This document shows, piece after piece, positions 1 through 11,783 of a stretch of DNA of 64,000 bases. Source of the stretch: Dreissena polymorpha (lineage: Eukaryota; Mollusca; Bivalvia; Myida; Dreissenidae); the NCBI RefSeq assembly GCF_020536995.1, contig NC_068355.1, positions 122,842,365-122,906,364 of the forward strand, in the 5' to 3' direction. The translations under genes and the position numbers were made by a program. The stretch's first letter is position 1. Each line of letters opens with the position of its first letter. The notes under the pieces are model-generated. The model had not been told where the DNA came from. It saw nothing but the letters and a program-made list of their open reading frames with translations, and made no database searches.

Positions 1-252
1 ATAAGTTTCAGCCGTCTGTTCAGCCATCATGCACAGTTATCAGTTTTTCAAGCCAATTAGAGTCTAATTGTGATTTTTTTAATCAATAAAATGGCAAATT
101 TGAGCATTTTTTATCAATAAAATGGGCCAAATTAGAATGTTTTTATCAACAAATATTGACACAATATAGATACATCAGGCCTTTTCATGGCCATTTTGGA
201 TAAAAAAATTATTTCATGAAGCCCACTCAGTGTTTTTTTTTATGGCAATTTC

Positions 253-1175
253 GGGGCCGATATTCGGCCCCATTCCCCTTAACAAAAAGTATATATATTT
301 CCCCGATTTTGTAGAAAAAAATCCCCTCCAGAAAAAAAAAATTATTTTTTTTTTAGAAAGAACTCTATGATAAATATTCATTTCATAACAACTAACAAAG
401 TATATAACAAATTAATAATATAATATGATTTTGAATTATTATATTATTATAAAGAGTTACATAAAATTTCCCAAATCAGTGTACTTTTCATATGAATTTC
501 ATGCTTTTCCCAAAATGGCAAGGAAAAGGCCTGATGTATCTATATATATTGTGTCAATATTTGATGATAAAAACATTTTAATTTGGTCCATTTTATTGAT
601 AAAAATATGCTAAAATTTGCCATTTTATCGATTAGAAAGTCCCAATTAGCCTCTCAAAATGGCTAGGAAAACTGATACTGTGCATGAAGGCTTAACTGTC
701 TGAAACTTATGTTGAAAAAATCATTGGTATATATTTTAGAAAAAGGACAGAGAAATTCAGCTGTGAATATTACATTCATACATACATGTGTATTAATATA
801 ATAAATTTCAGAACATATAAAAGAGTGAATTTTTAATTTTCCCCTTTTCCAAAAAAACGACGCGTTTTTCCCCTTTGGACGGGCCCCGCCATCATTCCCC
901 TATTTGTGAAAAAAACACTGCCACTGATTTGGGAAAACCTAATTTAATATAACTCTTTATAATAATAAAAAATTATATTAATTATAGTTATATACCTTGT
1001 TAGATGTTTAAAGAATGAATTTGAGATATATCTATCATGAGGCAGTTGTTTCTAAAAAAACTTTTGGAGGGGATTTTTTCAGAAAAATTGGGGGAAAATA
1101 TATACTATTTTTAGAGGGGAATGGGGCCGAATATCGGCCCCGAAATTGCCATAAAAAAAAACACTGAATGGGGAA
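253..1175. repeat. Inverted A-B-A'-B' arrangement of low-complexity repeats with palindromic core
   Basis: Segment A (about 1-240) recurs inverted at about 480-715; segment B (about 205-480) recurs inverted at about 930-1175. Segment B carries a palindrome, GGGGCCGATATTCGGCCCC at 253-271 and GGGGCCGAATATCGGCCCC at 1123-1141, flanked by runs of A and short G or C runs. Between A' and B' lies a C-rich tract around 840-905. No coding potential was seen in 1-1500. Confidence 0.6.
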
Positions 1176-1249
1176 TAAATTAAATAAAATGTAATAAGAA
1201 ATTTATTAATTGTCATATGTAAAAAAAAATGTATTTTGTTTTTAATTTT

Positions 1250-2270
1250 TTTTTAAAGGGCAGGGGGAGCCCTAGGAAGGGCAGGGCGGAGGTTTGGAAG
1301 GGCAGACTGGCAGTTTCAAAGATGTAGGTGGAAGCACTTTGATTTTAGAGCCAATGTTCAAATGAGCACGATTCGGACAGCAGACACGACAAAGGACACG
1401 ATGAGCTGGCTATGACAATACCTCGTTTTTTTTTCCGAAAACAGCCAAGCTAAAAACACATTTAATTTATCTGAATGGCAGCCTACGGACGTTTTCCTTT
1501 GCATGCAACCTAAAAAACACGACGATATTTCAACACACTATTCTTGCTGACATTTTCATTTTGAAATTTCAAACAGTGGAATTTTTTTATGACTGTTCGA
1601 CTTTTAGAGGTTAAATAAAATAACATGATGTGCCAAAGATCGATGTCCTGCAACCTGCAGGGCCCTCGATTTGCACTTTTTACCGCCGATATCGGCCGCT
1701 TCCCCAATGCAAAATGTATACTTTTCCCCCTATTTTGTGGAAAAAATTCTCCTTAGAAAAAAAATGAAAACAAAAAAACAACAAATGCAAAGCCCGAAAC
1801 ACTGAACAGATATGGTTAGTGTTTTCTAGCCTGGTCGATACGGCTGTAGACAGGAAATATTACATTTTGCGCACCTGCATGATTTATACACCATTACTGA
1901 CGTAAAAAGCACATTCATGCAGTTTTTTTTAAAGAGAAGTTTTTTTAAGATAAACAATATCGTTTAAAGGTAATTGGCAGAGCGTTTTACGACATGGGAT
2001 TTTAGAGCTCCAGATAAGGTTTTGTGAAATACTTAAATTACTACCAGATTTTCAAAAAGAATTCTTAACTCTGAAATTTTATTCTAAACGTTACTACTAA
2101 GTTTTGGAAAATAATTCTTATTTTTAATAAAAGACCTAAAATTAAAATAAACATACTAGCAACTTTATTTATACGAGTTCAACAGTGTCTTTTCAGTATT
2201 ATACAATTTTATTTTTCAAATACCTTCATATGCCCAAACTGTGCTTAGATTGCATGCCTTAGATGAATTT
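1250..2270. other. Gene-free stretch with another copy of the palindromic-core repeat
   Basis: 1258-1310 contains repeated GGGCAG-like strings. 1685-1696 is GCCGATATCGGC followed by C-run and A-run tracts, a diverged relative of the cores at 253 and 1123. Nothing coding is visible. Confidence 0.4.
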
Positions 2271-2277
2271 TTACATA

Positions 2278-4415
2278 CCGTATACGTGCGCTTATAAGAC
2301 GCATTTTTGAGACTTAAATTAATAAGTTACAGTTGGGGTCGCGTCTTATAAGCGAGATACTGGTGAAAATAAACAAAAAAAATCAAAATATCGAGTTTAC
2401 TGGGCTTATGCTAGCCAAGTTGGACACTTGTCAGTTGTTTTGAATCATCGCGGCAGCCATTTGCATTTTCTCTAAAGTCTGTATTGGCCCGTACCGTGTA
2501 TCGGAACGCTATGTTAAGGTACTGATTTATTTGTAATAAAATGTATTGTTACTGATTTTGTTGTCTATTATTTTTAATTTGAATTTTGTTTTTTTTGGGG
2601 CGTAAGACGTTATATTGTCCGTGATTATTCTTGAAAAGTTTTTATCACCTGATTGTCTGCGCGCGACGCCGTTAAATGCCATATAAATTGGCCATTATAG
2701 TGTACGTGTGTAAGCGGCAACACGATGCCAACATGCTTAAAACAACAGCAAAATCAATTCTCAGTAAACACGCTGCCGATTACAAATGCTATTTGACAAG
2801 TTTGTATCACCTTATCGTCTTTGTTCCACGTCGTTAATTTTCAATTAAGACATAATTGGCAATTAGGGTATCCTCTGAAATAAGTTACCAGTTTGCAACT
2901 GTCAATTGTTAAATTAACACGTTTATTCAGACGAACCACTAATACCGATGACACATTATTTATTAGGGGCCAACAACAACGGGAGCAAAGAGCGACCGCA
3001 TGCAATTATCCGCATATGGCTTTCTTCTTGACACGTGATTTCGATCTGCGCTTCGGAGTCTATCACTCTATCACGTGATTGGCTAATTTTATGAAAGTAG
3101 GCGTTACCTATTGTTGATAGACAATGGGCGTAAAATTTGCATAATCTAGGTAATAAAACTAAACGCTTTCAAAATATCTGCCTAGAGATTTCAATACCTG
3201 TCAAACAATACAATTAAGATGACTGACACGATCAATTTTGCTTGTGCATTGATATTACGAACGTAATATGTTTTATGTTTGCAATTGTTAGGGCAAATGA
3301 TTAATACGCAGTTGTTAGAAATTTTGTCAATTTGATAATTATTTTTATTGCATGAATAATACTTAAAAATAAATTAAAACTCACTTATATATCATAAAAT
3401 AAACAAATATTATTTACTTTGTTGTTTGATTGTTTTATTTTTCAGACTTACTAATACTGTAAAACCATTAAATTTCGTGTGGTACGAATTTTCGTGGATT
3501 TCGTTGTTCCGCCGAACCACGAATTCAAGTACCAACGATTACTTTTACATTTTTAATCCGAAATTGGTCCTTTCCGAATGTCATTGCGGACATACTCTAT
3601 TTTTTTCGGTTATCAGAGATATTTGATTGAGATATGCTAGGTAATACAGTATGTTGTTTTCTTGATAAGTGTTTGGGTAATAATACTTTTTAAATCAAGC
3701 ACGCACTTTAAACTGTACATCAACGATTGTTCTCTTTTACTTGACGTCGTCAAATTAACAGTTTGCAGATTTATCACATATGTCAATTAGTGCCAATTAA
3801 AGTTAAAAGAGACAAAACGGTTTTCACACCTGTATTTTGGGGACCTTGTTACTCAACTGTTTCTACTAGGGGACCGATTTAGCAGAGAATTGCAAATATT
3901 GTCAAAACAACATTGATGGCAATTAGCGAGCGGGGACACACAAGATCGCCGCTTTATTCGCTTTTATCGACAATTATCGGCAACACTTTAATGCTTCAGT
4001 GCACATTAATCACACGCCTTGCTGTCAACACACATTAGCAGATTATTCTTCGTTATTACTCTGGTTGTTTTTAGAAAAGTTTAATTATTATGACTGTCAA
4101 TCTTCACCGAAAATTTGAAATCCACGAAATTACGTGTCAATGAATTAGTTGTTTTTATTAAACCACGAACTTTCATACCGACAAATTTCTTTACGTTTAC
4201 AGTAGTATGCAGCGCGAGTTTGAAAAATTCTCAATGTTTTACTAATTGAGGATTTTCTTTAACATTCTGCCATTTTTCGGCCATTTTACGGCCGATGAAT
4301 ACGGCAAAATTTGACCACGTCTTACACGCGGGTCAGTCTCAAATCCACCCATTATAAAGTCCGAAGTCGTGGTGCGTCTTATAAGCGAGGGCGTCTTATA
4401 AGCGCACATATACGG
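2278..4415. mobile_element. TA-flanked DNA transposon, pogo/Tigger-like non-autonomous (2.14 kb)
   Basis: The ends are near-perfect 25-bp inverted repeats: left CCGTATACGTGCGCTTATAA and on to GACGC, right end identical but for one base. Both are flanked by TA, the Tc1/mariner target. Subterminal copies of GCGTCTTATAAGCG occur near each end (about 2340 and 4375). CCGTAT ends with TATAAGNCGC repeats are typical of pogo-like elements in other animals. No transposase reading frame is visible, so it looks non-autonomous. It hosts a second element at 3457-4202. Confidence 0.6.
3457..4202. mobile_element. Nested TA-flanked MITE (746 bp)
   Basis: The left end starts CTGTAAAACC and the right end finishes GTTTACAG, each next to TA. 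Inside, TTTCGTGG and AATTTCGTGGATTTC motifs appear inverted near both ends (about 3475-3505 and 4105-4135). It lies wholly within the 2278-4415 element, so it is the younger insertion. No coding sequence was seen. Confidence 0.4.
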
Positions 4416-4417
4416 TA

Positions 4418-5208
4418 CTTCACAATTAAAACGAGTCTCCCCTTACATCTTTTCAACGATTAGCCACGGGACTTGTCCCTTCCACTCGTTCAATGTTTTT
4501 TTTGTGTTTAAGTTTGGACCTGTCGTGGCGCGTTTTTGTTTAGCTTTTCCGACTGTGTCGGAAACTGCACATACAACTACCTATAAGATTTTTTCTTTAA
4601 TGTCTTTCTAAACATTTAACTTCAGCTCACTTTGCGTACAATATGTTAAAAGCGTGTTTTTGGACGCTTTGCAGTTTTTTAGGACGCTCTCTGGGCGCCG
4701 CCATTGTTTATTGACAGATAGACTGTATACGCCGCTTTTATTGGAAAAATGCGCTTTGTTAAACAAACCCGATAACCATTCTATATAAGCACCGCAAAGA
4801 TCTTTCATACGCGAAAAGAACTCAATAAAAATTGAAACGAACCGATGTAAAAATTAATATTCGTAACTGGATTTTGTAATTCTTAATGGTACGACAAGAT
4901 TTTAAAATAAATACGTTACGGACTTGAAATTAATTCGTAATTACGAAAATACGACCCTTATCTGGAGCTCTGGGATTTTGTTTGGGAAAACAAACTCCGG
5001 TACATATTGACCGTGTACGTTCAAGTACATTTATCGTACCTGGGGTACATGTAAGCATACTTAATAAGAGTACCTGGGGTACATGTATGTAGTACCCGAG
5101 CCGACAATGACCAATTAAGCATAATTAAAAGTACCCTTGTTACATGACCAATCGCAACTAGACAAAAATCTTCCGATCCGCGAACTTAAATTTTCAACAA
5201 AAAAAAAC
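4418..5208. other. Gene-free stretch, no clear feature
   Basis: Includes repeated GGTACATGTA strings near 5038-5100 (GTACCTGGGGTACATGTA twice). No gene or bounded repeat was recognised. Confidence 0.3.
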
Positions 5209-5505
5209 AAACAAGATGTGTTTGTGAAACACAATGTCCCCCTATATGATGTTTGACCTTGTAGGTTGACCTTGACCTTTCACCACTCAAAATGTGCAGC
5301 TCTATGAGATACACATGCATGCAAAATATCAAGTTGCTATCTTCATTATTGCAAAAGAATTCATAAAATAAGCGATTTGGGCCACATATATTTGACCTCT
5401 GACCTTGAAGGATGACCTTGACCTTTCACCACTCAAAATGTGCAGCTCTATGAGATGCACATGCATGCCAAATATCAAGTTGCTATCTTCAATATTGCAA
5501 AAGTC
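5209..5505 (-). repeat. Dispersed tandem-core repeat (family R1), minus orientation
   Basis: Reverse copy of a family also at 11450, 18273, 23262 and 55045. Shared parts are AATATCAAGTTGCTATCTTC, ATGTGCAGCTC, repeated TGACCTTGACCTT and a terminal hairpin TGTGTTTCNNACAAACACA (seen here at 5215-5240) next to CAAG. Two core units are present. Open frames across this and sister copies are by-products of the repeat, not genes. Confidence 0.7.
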
Positions 5506-7570
5506 TATGTTAGCGTTTCCGATCGCCAAAATCGCCAAAGGCGATTGAATCTTTCAGCTGGCGATTAAAGTTTAAAATGTTAATGAAAATGGCGATTGCA
5601 AAAAAAAACCTGATATTTTTCTTTAAGTATATAATATTCCCTACTTTTAAAGAGAACTCGGCACCGATTTCCACATGAAATCGCCATAAAAGCTCCAGGT
5701 GGTAATAGATAGTCCATTGATAAGAGATAACCGGATGCCCGTATCTTATATTCAAGCCACATAACACAGCAGGGGTTTTTTTTAGAAAAAGGGGAAGACG
5801 CTGGACGCTGGGTAAAAGGGGAAAATCGAGCGCGAAAGAGACATATTTGGGGAAAAAATTAAAACTGTTCATTTCAATGTCTATAACTCACCTACAGACT
5901 TCAGGTTTTTTTTTAGAAAAAGAGGCATGTCTCTGACCTTTTTGTTTTTAAACACATGAACAAGTATGATATTAAAGTCAAAGTCCTAAATAAAGTTGCA
6001 GGTGTAGATCTAATCATGGGAAATGTTTTCAACTGGGGCCGGGGAACGATGTCAATATTATGATTTCAATTTCATGATGAATGGGTTGACAATCTAGATC
6101 TGCTACAGTATCGGAAGGGAAAGGTGCGGCAGCTGCCGATTGTCTACTTTCACTTTCACAATAATCCGACAGTATTAATCGATGTTGATTACATGTACCT
6201 CCGAATCCTGCTGGGTTTCAACGGTTTTTGATAATTCATTCTTAAAAAATACGTCAACGCAATTAATATTTTCCGAGTTCGAACGTTTAATTTTGTTCGT
6301 GTATGAACGCCAATCGTGAGACTTTTTTCTGTTTTAACGTTTATATCTTGGCTTTCACATAACCCGGATGAAAATTCTACTGGTTTCCGGTAATTAATTG
6401 ACGAAACACCGTTCTCGCGCAAGACCGGAATCCAGTAAAATAGTCACATGATTAATATAATTAGTTGCCCGGTTTCCATGACGTAATTTAAGAGCTATAT
6501 AAAGAATCACTGGGATTCCCAGATTTGAGTGTTCGTCGGGAGAGGTAGAGAGAGCGAGATCGTTGTACATGGTACAAATTGGATAAGTGTCGACTTCCCA
6601 AAAGAAAAAAAAACCATTTCTTTGAGGGTAAAATATTATATTTTGGTGAAAAATTATATTTTTGGAGGGGAAATGGTATTTTTAGGGGAAAAATTTTGGT
6701 AGGGGAAGACGCCGAATATCGGCGTCACTTTCTTAGTAAAAAAAACCCATGCACAGTCGTGTATGCTGACAAATTCATAACTGGAAATTTTCGGGTAACT
6801 TTCCAGTCGCCAAACTGTGATATTTAACGTCCAATCGGTTACGAGAATGTTTATGGAGGCGGAGTTATATAGCGATTATTATTTTTGATTGACGTCGGTC
6901 ACAGAGTAAGCGTTTATCGCAGGTTTATTAACAAAGAATCACAGTTGTAGCATTAATATGTGATATAAAACCGGTAAATAAAGCAGTACATTAAAGGCGG
7001 TTTCGGGCATCATCATCACACCTTTTTACCGTACTGTAAACAATCATTAATTATGAGAAGTTAATTGCAATTGTTGAGCAGAGTAAAATTACTTACGGCG
7101 AGTATGTTGTGAAAAACAAAACCCGTTAATAATGTGATGCGGTAACAAATTCAATCCAGTGCATGCACATTTTATCATGTCTATTTGTAGAACTGATTTA
7201 CACCGTTTTTCTACAGCCACGTGATAATAACTATTCACTATGCATTAATACCGGTATGCCATGTAAAACCCGTGTTTTAAGAAAGAGGGCAAAATTATTG
7301 CTGTCGTCTGCAATGACAAGTTCTACGCATGCAAAGCAAGACCCACCCAATCAAAGACCGGGGCATATCTGAAAGTTCTAACATTGTATACCGTTTGTGC
7401 CAGTGCATGAAAATAAATATAAATGAAAAACAAGGGACAAAATTGTCACAAAACCAGGTTTTCATTGTGAAAAAAAAATCTGATAAAGGGAGAAAACTCA
7501 AACTGAACTTTTGAAATGAACAAACAAAATTAACCCCCTTTGTAAGTTTTTTTTTTTTTTAAATCTATTT
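5506..7570. other. Gene-free stretch with G-run/A-run repeat pieces
   Basis: 5760-5860 and 6590-6780 carry the AGGGGAAGACGC type of low-complexity repeat. 6708-6726 is a perfect palindrome, GACGCCGAATATCGGCGTC, sharing the CCGAATATCGG core with 1123-1141. No gene was recognised. Confidence 0.4.
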
Positions 7571-7923
7571 TTAGTCGTGGCGACCTTGACATTGGAGATT
7601 TTGACGTGATTCTTTCGTGCGACACACCGTCCCATGATGGTGAACAAATGTGCCAAATGATTTTAAAATCTCACAATGAATGACATAGTTACAGTACAGG
7701 CAACGTGTACTTTGACAAACGCCACTCGTCGCGGTGTTCATTTTACGGTGTTCGCTTACCAAACGACCCCCGCGATGGGTGTTCAGATCAAATATTCGCG
7801 GGGGCCGTTTTCAATAAGGTGGACACCGCGAATCACCGCGGACCCATTATATCTACTGCGGTGTTCATCGTGTTCGCTAAAAATAAAATAATTAAATATA
7901 AACGTAAATTATTGATCCCTTTC

Positions 7924-8428
7924 ATTTAAAGCGGGTATATACGTTGTTGTCAAATATTTATGAATTTATATAAAATGTGTAATAAACTTATTATATATAT
8001 ATATATTTAAATATAAATTAAAATAAAAGTAAAGAAGAACGTGTCGAAAAATGCGAAATAAGCCAGATATTTAATTCTGAAATTTAAAACGGCTGAACAG
8101 CCGAATTCGCTAGCATGTAAACCAAACATGTACGATGTGAATCTAAACTTAGTTTAACGGTTTATTTGAATTCCTGCAACGATATCTATTCATACGACAC
8201 ACGAACACTAACTCCGATCCTAATGCAAAGACGAATGCTTCGGTTATTGTAGGAAAATATGTACGTCACAATCGACTCGGGGCGCTAATTTTCTTTGCTG
8301 CATTTTATGAAATTCGGCTTTAATGTGTAATTTTTCTTGCCTATTTTGTGTTATTGTAACATATTTTATCAATGTATTACAATTACAATTAAACACATAT
8401 AAAAATCGTATATACCCGCTTTAAAGCG
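7924..8428. mobile_element. TTAA-flanked MITE nested in the left arm of the 3.26-kb element
   Basis: The ends are inverted AGCGGGTATATACG and CGTATATACCCGCT, each next to TTAA. TTAA targets are used by piggyBac and Kolobok superfamilies; the AG start fits Kolobok better. A diverged sister copy lies at about 60942-61440, sharing ATTCATACGACACACGAACA and AATGCTTCGGTTATTGT. The opposite arm (10240-10946) lacks it, so it inserted after the host element formed. Confidence 0.6.
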
Positions 8429-8945
8429 ATAATGAATACAAGTAAATATAGTCTATTTTTATGTACATGATGGTCGAAGGATATTTTAAGTATTTAACGT
8501 AATATTATGCGCATCTAACAATATATGCAATGTGTATAGGTGTCTATCGCAACCGTCGGTTATTTTTTGGTGTTGTCACTTTACATAAACTTATATCTAT
8601 GAATGCAGCATCAACATTCTAAAACGATATCCCGGAAAAATCAAAAAATCATTTGAATATCAATTGTACTTTCGTTATGATTCGGGGTACGATGTGAACC
8701 TAAATTTCATTTTAGTGCAGATTCATTCATACGTCACAAAGACACAAATTTGTTTTACGGATCATTTCGGCTTAGAGGACTGAACTGTCATGAAAAATAT
8801 CGAATATTATATTTTTTTATTAACCACTGGAAGCAAGACGAGTTGTAGATAATTGGTCAGTTACCATATTTTAACTAAATATTTTGACCAGTTTCCCTTT
8901 TTCAACTCAATTCAACAGTCGAAAATGCGCATAATATCAATCTAA

Positions 8946-9197
8946 AACATATTGGCGACAACAAAATGCGGTGTGTTCTATCCAGAAGCCCTGGCGGAAA
9001 ATGTATGGCGTGACAGTGTTGTGCCTAAGGTTAATGAACTTCTTCGCCGCCAGGGTAGAGAGGAGAGACGAATGAGGAGAGATGCGGGCACATCTGCCGA
9101 CATCAACGGGTACATGGAGGACCTGCACGGCATGCTTCCCGAGATAAACACCTCATGCGACACTTCGCTTCTGTCGCTTCTGAACAACAGCATGTGA
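8946..9197 (+). CDS. Coding-like ORF (about 83 codons) inside a long-inverted-repeat element, unknown
   Basis: An open stretch free of stops runs to TGA at 9195-9197 and includes CGVFYPEALAENVWRDSVVP, LLRRQGREERRMRRDAG and MEDLHGMLPEINTSC. It is markedly more GC-rich than its surroundings and has coding-like composition with charged helical segments. No ATG precedes the conserved-looking part, so if real it is a terminal exon. A 72-bp direct duplication (9169-9312) begins at its last codons and AATAAA follows at about 9334, consistent with a gene 3' end. It sits in the 1.4-kb unique core between the inverted arms of the 7692-10946 element, so it may be a transposon-encoded or captured exon. 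I do not recognise a family. Confidence 0.35.
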   Translation, partial: NILATTKCGVFYPEALAENVWRDSVVPKVNELLRRQGREERRMRRDAGTSADINGYMEDLHGMLPEINTSCDTSLLSLLNNSM

Positions 9198-9312
9198 ATA
9201 CTTCTACTGAATGTAAATTATGTAAATACTGTATATATTTTTCTGTCGCTTCTGAACAACAACATGTGAATACTTCTACTGAATGTAAATTATGTAAATA
9301 CTGTATATATTT
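9169..9312 (+). repeat. Two-copy 72-bp direct repeat
   Basis: TTCTGTCGCTTCTGAACAAC begins at 9169 and again at 9241; the copies differ at one or two bases (AGCATG against ACATG region). It begins inside the end of the 8946-9197 ORF and recopies its stop region. Confidence 0.75.
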
Positions 9313-11135
9313 GATATTCACTGTGCATTTCGAATAAATACCGACTTTATAATGTTGTTGTTATTACGTACATACATGTATATACAGGATTCTATCTATT
9401 AAATAATGCAATGTTATATGCTAAGGGGAAGACGCAGGAAAAACAAAAACAAACAATTAATTCAACATGAACGAATATCACGAGTTGTTATCAAATATTC
9501 ATAACCTGATATGTAAATTTATAACCGGTAACAAATCTTTATAAATAATAACTAACTTGAAAACGAAGGATGACATGGGCTACGTTAGAAAGTAAATATT
9601 GATTAGATCAATATAAAATATCTTACATCAGATATTGTTCACAACTCGCCATGCAAAGCATTGAGAACAAGCGGAAATGTCAGCAGAAAAAGTCGGGAAG
9701 AAGCACAAAAAGTTACAAACGAACAAAACAACTCTAACGAAAATACCGCATGAAAGAGAATGATCCGGAATATCATTCTCTATATACATGCTATATTTAC
9801 TAATTTTGAACTTCTTTCAAAGATCTTAAAGAACTTTATTTCAACAAACGAGTCCAGTGCTGAAATGGAAGAAACCTGAAAGACACAAAATATAATCTGT
9901 TAAAATACATGTATATGAATAGAAAAACCCAACAGTTTACGATTGCAGTCGTTGCAATCGACAGTTGACAATTTCTAAATTTCGTAGCATACTGATGCAG
10001 TACGTTATTTCAGACAGTACAGGCGGACGCAAATAAATTATTTAATACTCACTTTCTTTATAACTCTATATGTGTTGTTAAAAAACGGCGATTGAATTGC
10101 TTAACACCATACAAGTTAATAGACTTGATGATCTAAGCGCTTTAATTACGTTTCCGACTTTACGTGCTGTCCGAATTTAAAGTGATGGGCATTTTGTTAC
10201 TGTTGAATTGAGCTGAAAAGAAACGGGTGAAAACAATAAGTTATAATGAATGTGGTATCTGAAATTATCTACAACTCATCTTGTTACCGGTTGTTTATAA
10301 AAAATATATATTATTTTCGATATGTTACATGACTCACCCATCCCTCTAAGCTGAAATGATTCGTAAAACCAAATTGTGTCATTGTGTCGTATGAAAGAAT
10401 CTGCATGAAAACTACATTTAGACTCGCATCGTACATCGATTCATTTCTGTCGTAAGTTGTCAAAACGAAAGTACGTTGATATTCAAATGGATTATTTTTC
10501 TTTTCGGGATATTGTTTAATTATGTTGATGCTGCATTAACAAATGCAAGTGTATATCGAGCAAAAACACAAAAAATAAACAACGGTTACGATACACACCT
10601 ACATTGTATATTGTAAATACTGTTAGTTGCCCATAATATCACTTTAAGTACGCATAAATTTGCACATACATGTAGTTTATTATGTTCATTTGTACATTGT
10701 ACATGTACATGTAAATTTAAAACTCTTGAATGACCATCGCAGACAGGTATTACATGTATCAATGGCCGCGCGGCATTGCGGTGATCACGGGTGTTCCAGT
10801 TAATGATGACGTGCAATCGCGGCGATTTCGGGTGTTCGCCGAACACCGCGGTCAGTAGCGTGTCCGCCCCCCGCGAAATGTCACCCATCGGGAAAATTGA
10901 ACACCGCGGACACGCGTTTTTGTCAAAGTACACGTTGCCTGTACTGTATGGCCAGGACAAGCTCTTTTATGGCCATTTTTGACCTTTGAACTCAAAGTGT
11001 GACCTTGACCTTGGAGATATCGACGTAATTATTTCGCGCGACACACCGTCCAATGATGGTGAACAAATGTGCCAAATGATTTTAAAATCTGACAATGAAC
11101 GACATAGTTATGGCCCGGACAAGCTTGTTAAGCCC

Positions 11136-11170
<35 letters not shown>

Positions 11171-11449
11171 CGCCCGCATTCGCCAATCTAATAACCAGTT
11201 TTTTCCTTCGGAAAACCTGGTTAATAAAAAACAATATGAAATTATTTGATTTCAGGTAACAAATAATTTATTTAAATGTGACTTCATTGATAATTTAATA
11301 CAGTCATTGTTGATACCTATAGATTCATGATAATGATTATGTCGTTCATTGAGCAAATAAGGTTATAATGTGGGTCGTTATCGTAGTGCTGAAATTTGGC
11401 TACTAATTTTTTTTCCTTAGCGCCAACCTAGAAAGTATTTATAAAATAA

Positions 11450-11783
11450 GCAGGGCCACATATATTTGACCTCTGACCTTGAAGGATGACCTTGACCTTT
11501 CACCACTCAAAATGTGCAGCTCCATGAGATACACATGCATGCCAAATATCAAGTTGCTATCTTCAATATTGCAAAAGTATTCATAAAATGAGCGATTTTG
11601 GCCACATATATTTGACCTCTGACCTTGAAGGATGACCATGAGATACACATGCATTCCAAATATGAAGTTGCTATCTTCAATATAGAAAAAGTTATTGCGA
11701 AATGTTAAAGTTGGCGCAAACAGACAGACCAACAGCCAGGGCAAAAACAATATGTCCCCCACTACTTTAGTGGAGGACATAAA
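11450..11783 (-). repeat. Dispersed tandem-core repeat (family R1), minus orientation
   Basis: Two core units with AATATCAAGTTGCTATCTTC and TGACCTTGACCTTTCACC, ending with GACAGACC and ACAATATGTCCCCC, the inverse of the family 5' end. Confidence 0.65.

Larger units (their letters stand above)
7692..10946. mobile_element. TA-flanked element with roughly 0.7-kb terminal inverted repeats
   Basis: It starts CAGTACAGGCAACGTGTACT and ends with the inverse (ACACGTTGCCTGTACTG), flanked by TA; the uninterrupted target GACATAGTTATGGCC is preserved in the right-hand repeat unit. The inverted similarity continues far inward: 7692-7900 plus 8430-8870 pairs with 10240-10946. Subterminal GAACACCG/CGGTGTTC motifs recur many times in both ends, as expected for transposase binding sites. 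The core (8870-10240) holds the coding-like ORF 8946-9197. A TTAA-flanked MITE is nested at 7924-8428. CAGT ends and TA fit Tc1/mariner, but the arms are unusually long. The arms have diverged, so it is old. Confidence 0.6.
7571..11230 (+). repeat. Tandem-core repeat with AGCC microsatellite and 3' hairpin (Helentron/HINE-like), interrupted
   Basis: A unit of about 165 bp containing TGACCTTGACCTTGGAGAT, GACACACCGTCC and GGTGAACAAATGTGCC appears at 7571-7691 and again at 10947-11120. A run of AGCC (about 11132-11172) follows, then a hairpin AACCAG-TTTTTTCC / GGAAAA-CCTGGTT at about 11190-11225. Tandem core, microsatellite and 3' hairpin in that order is the layout of HINE/DINE-type non-autonomous Helentrons and bivalve pearl elements. 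The copy is split by the 3.26-kb element at 7692-10946. Confidence 0.45.
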
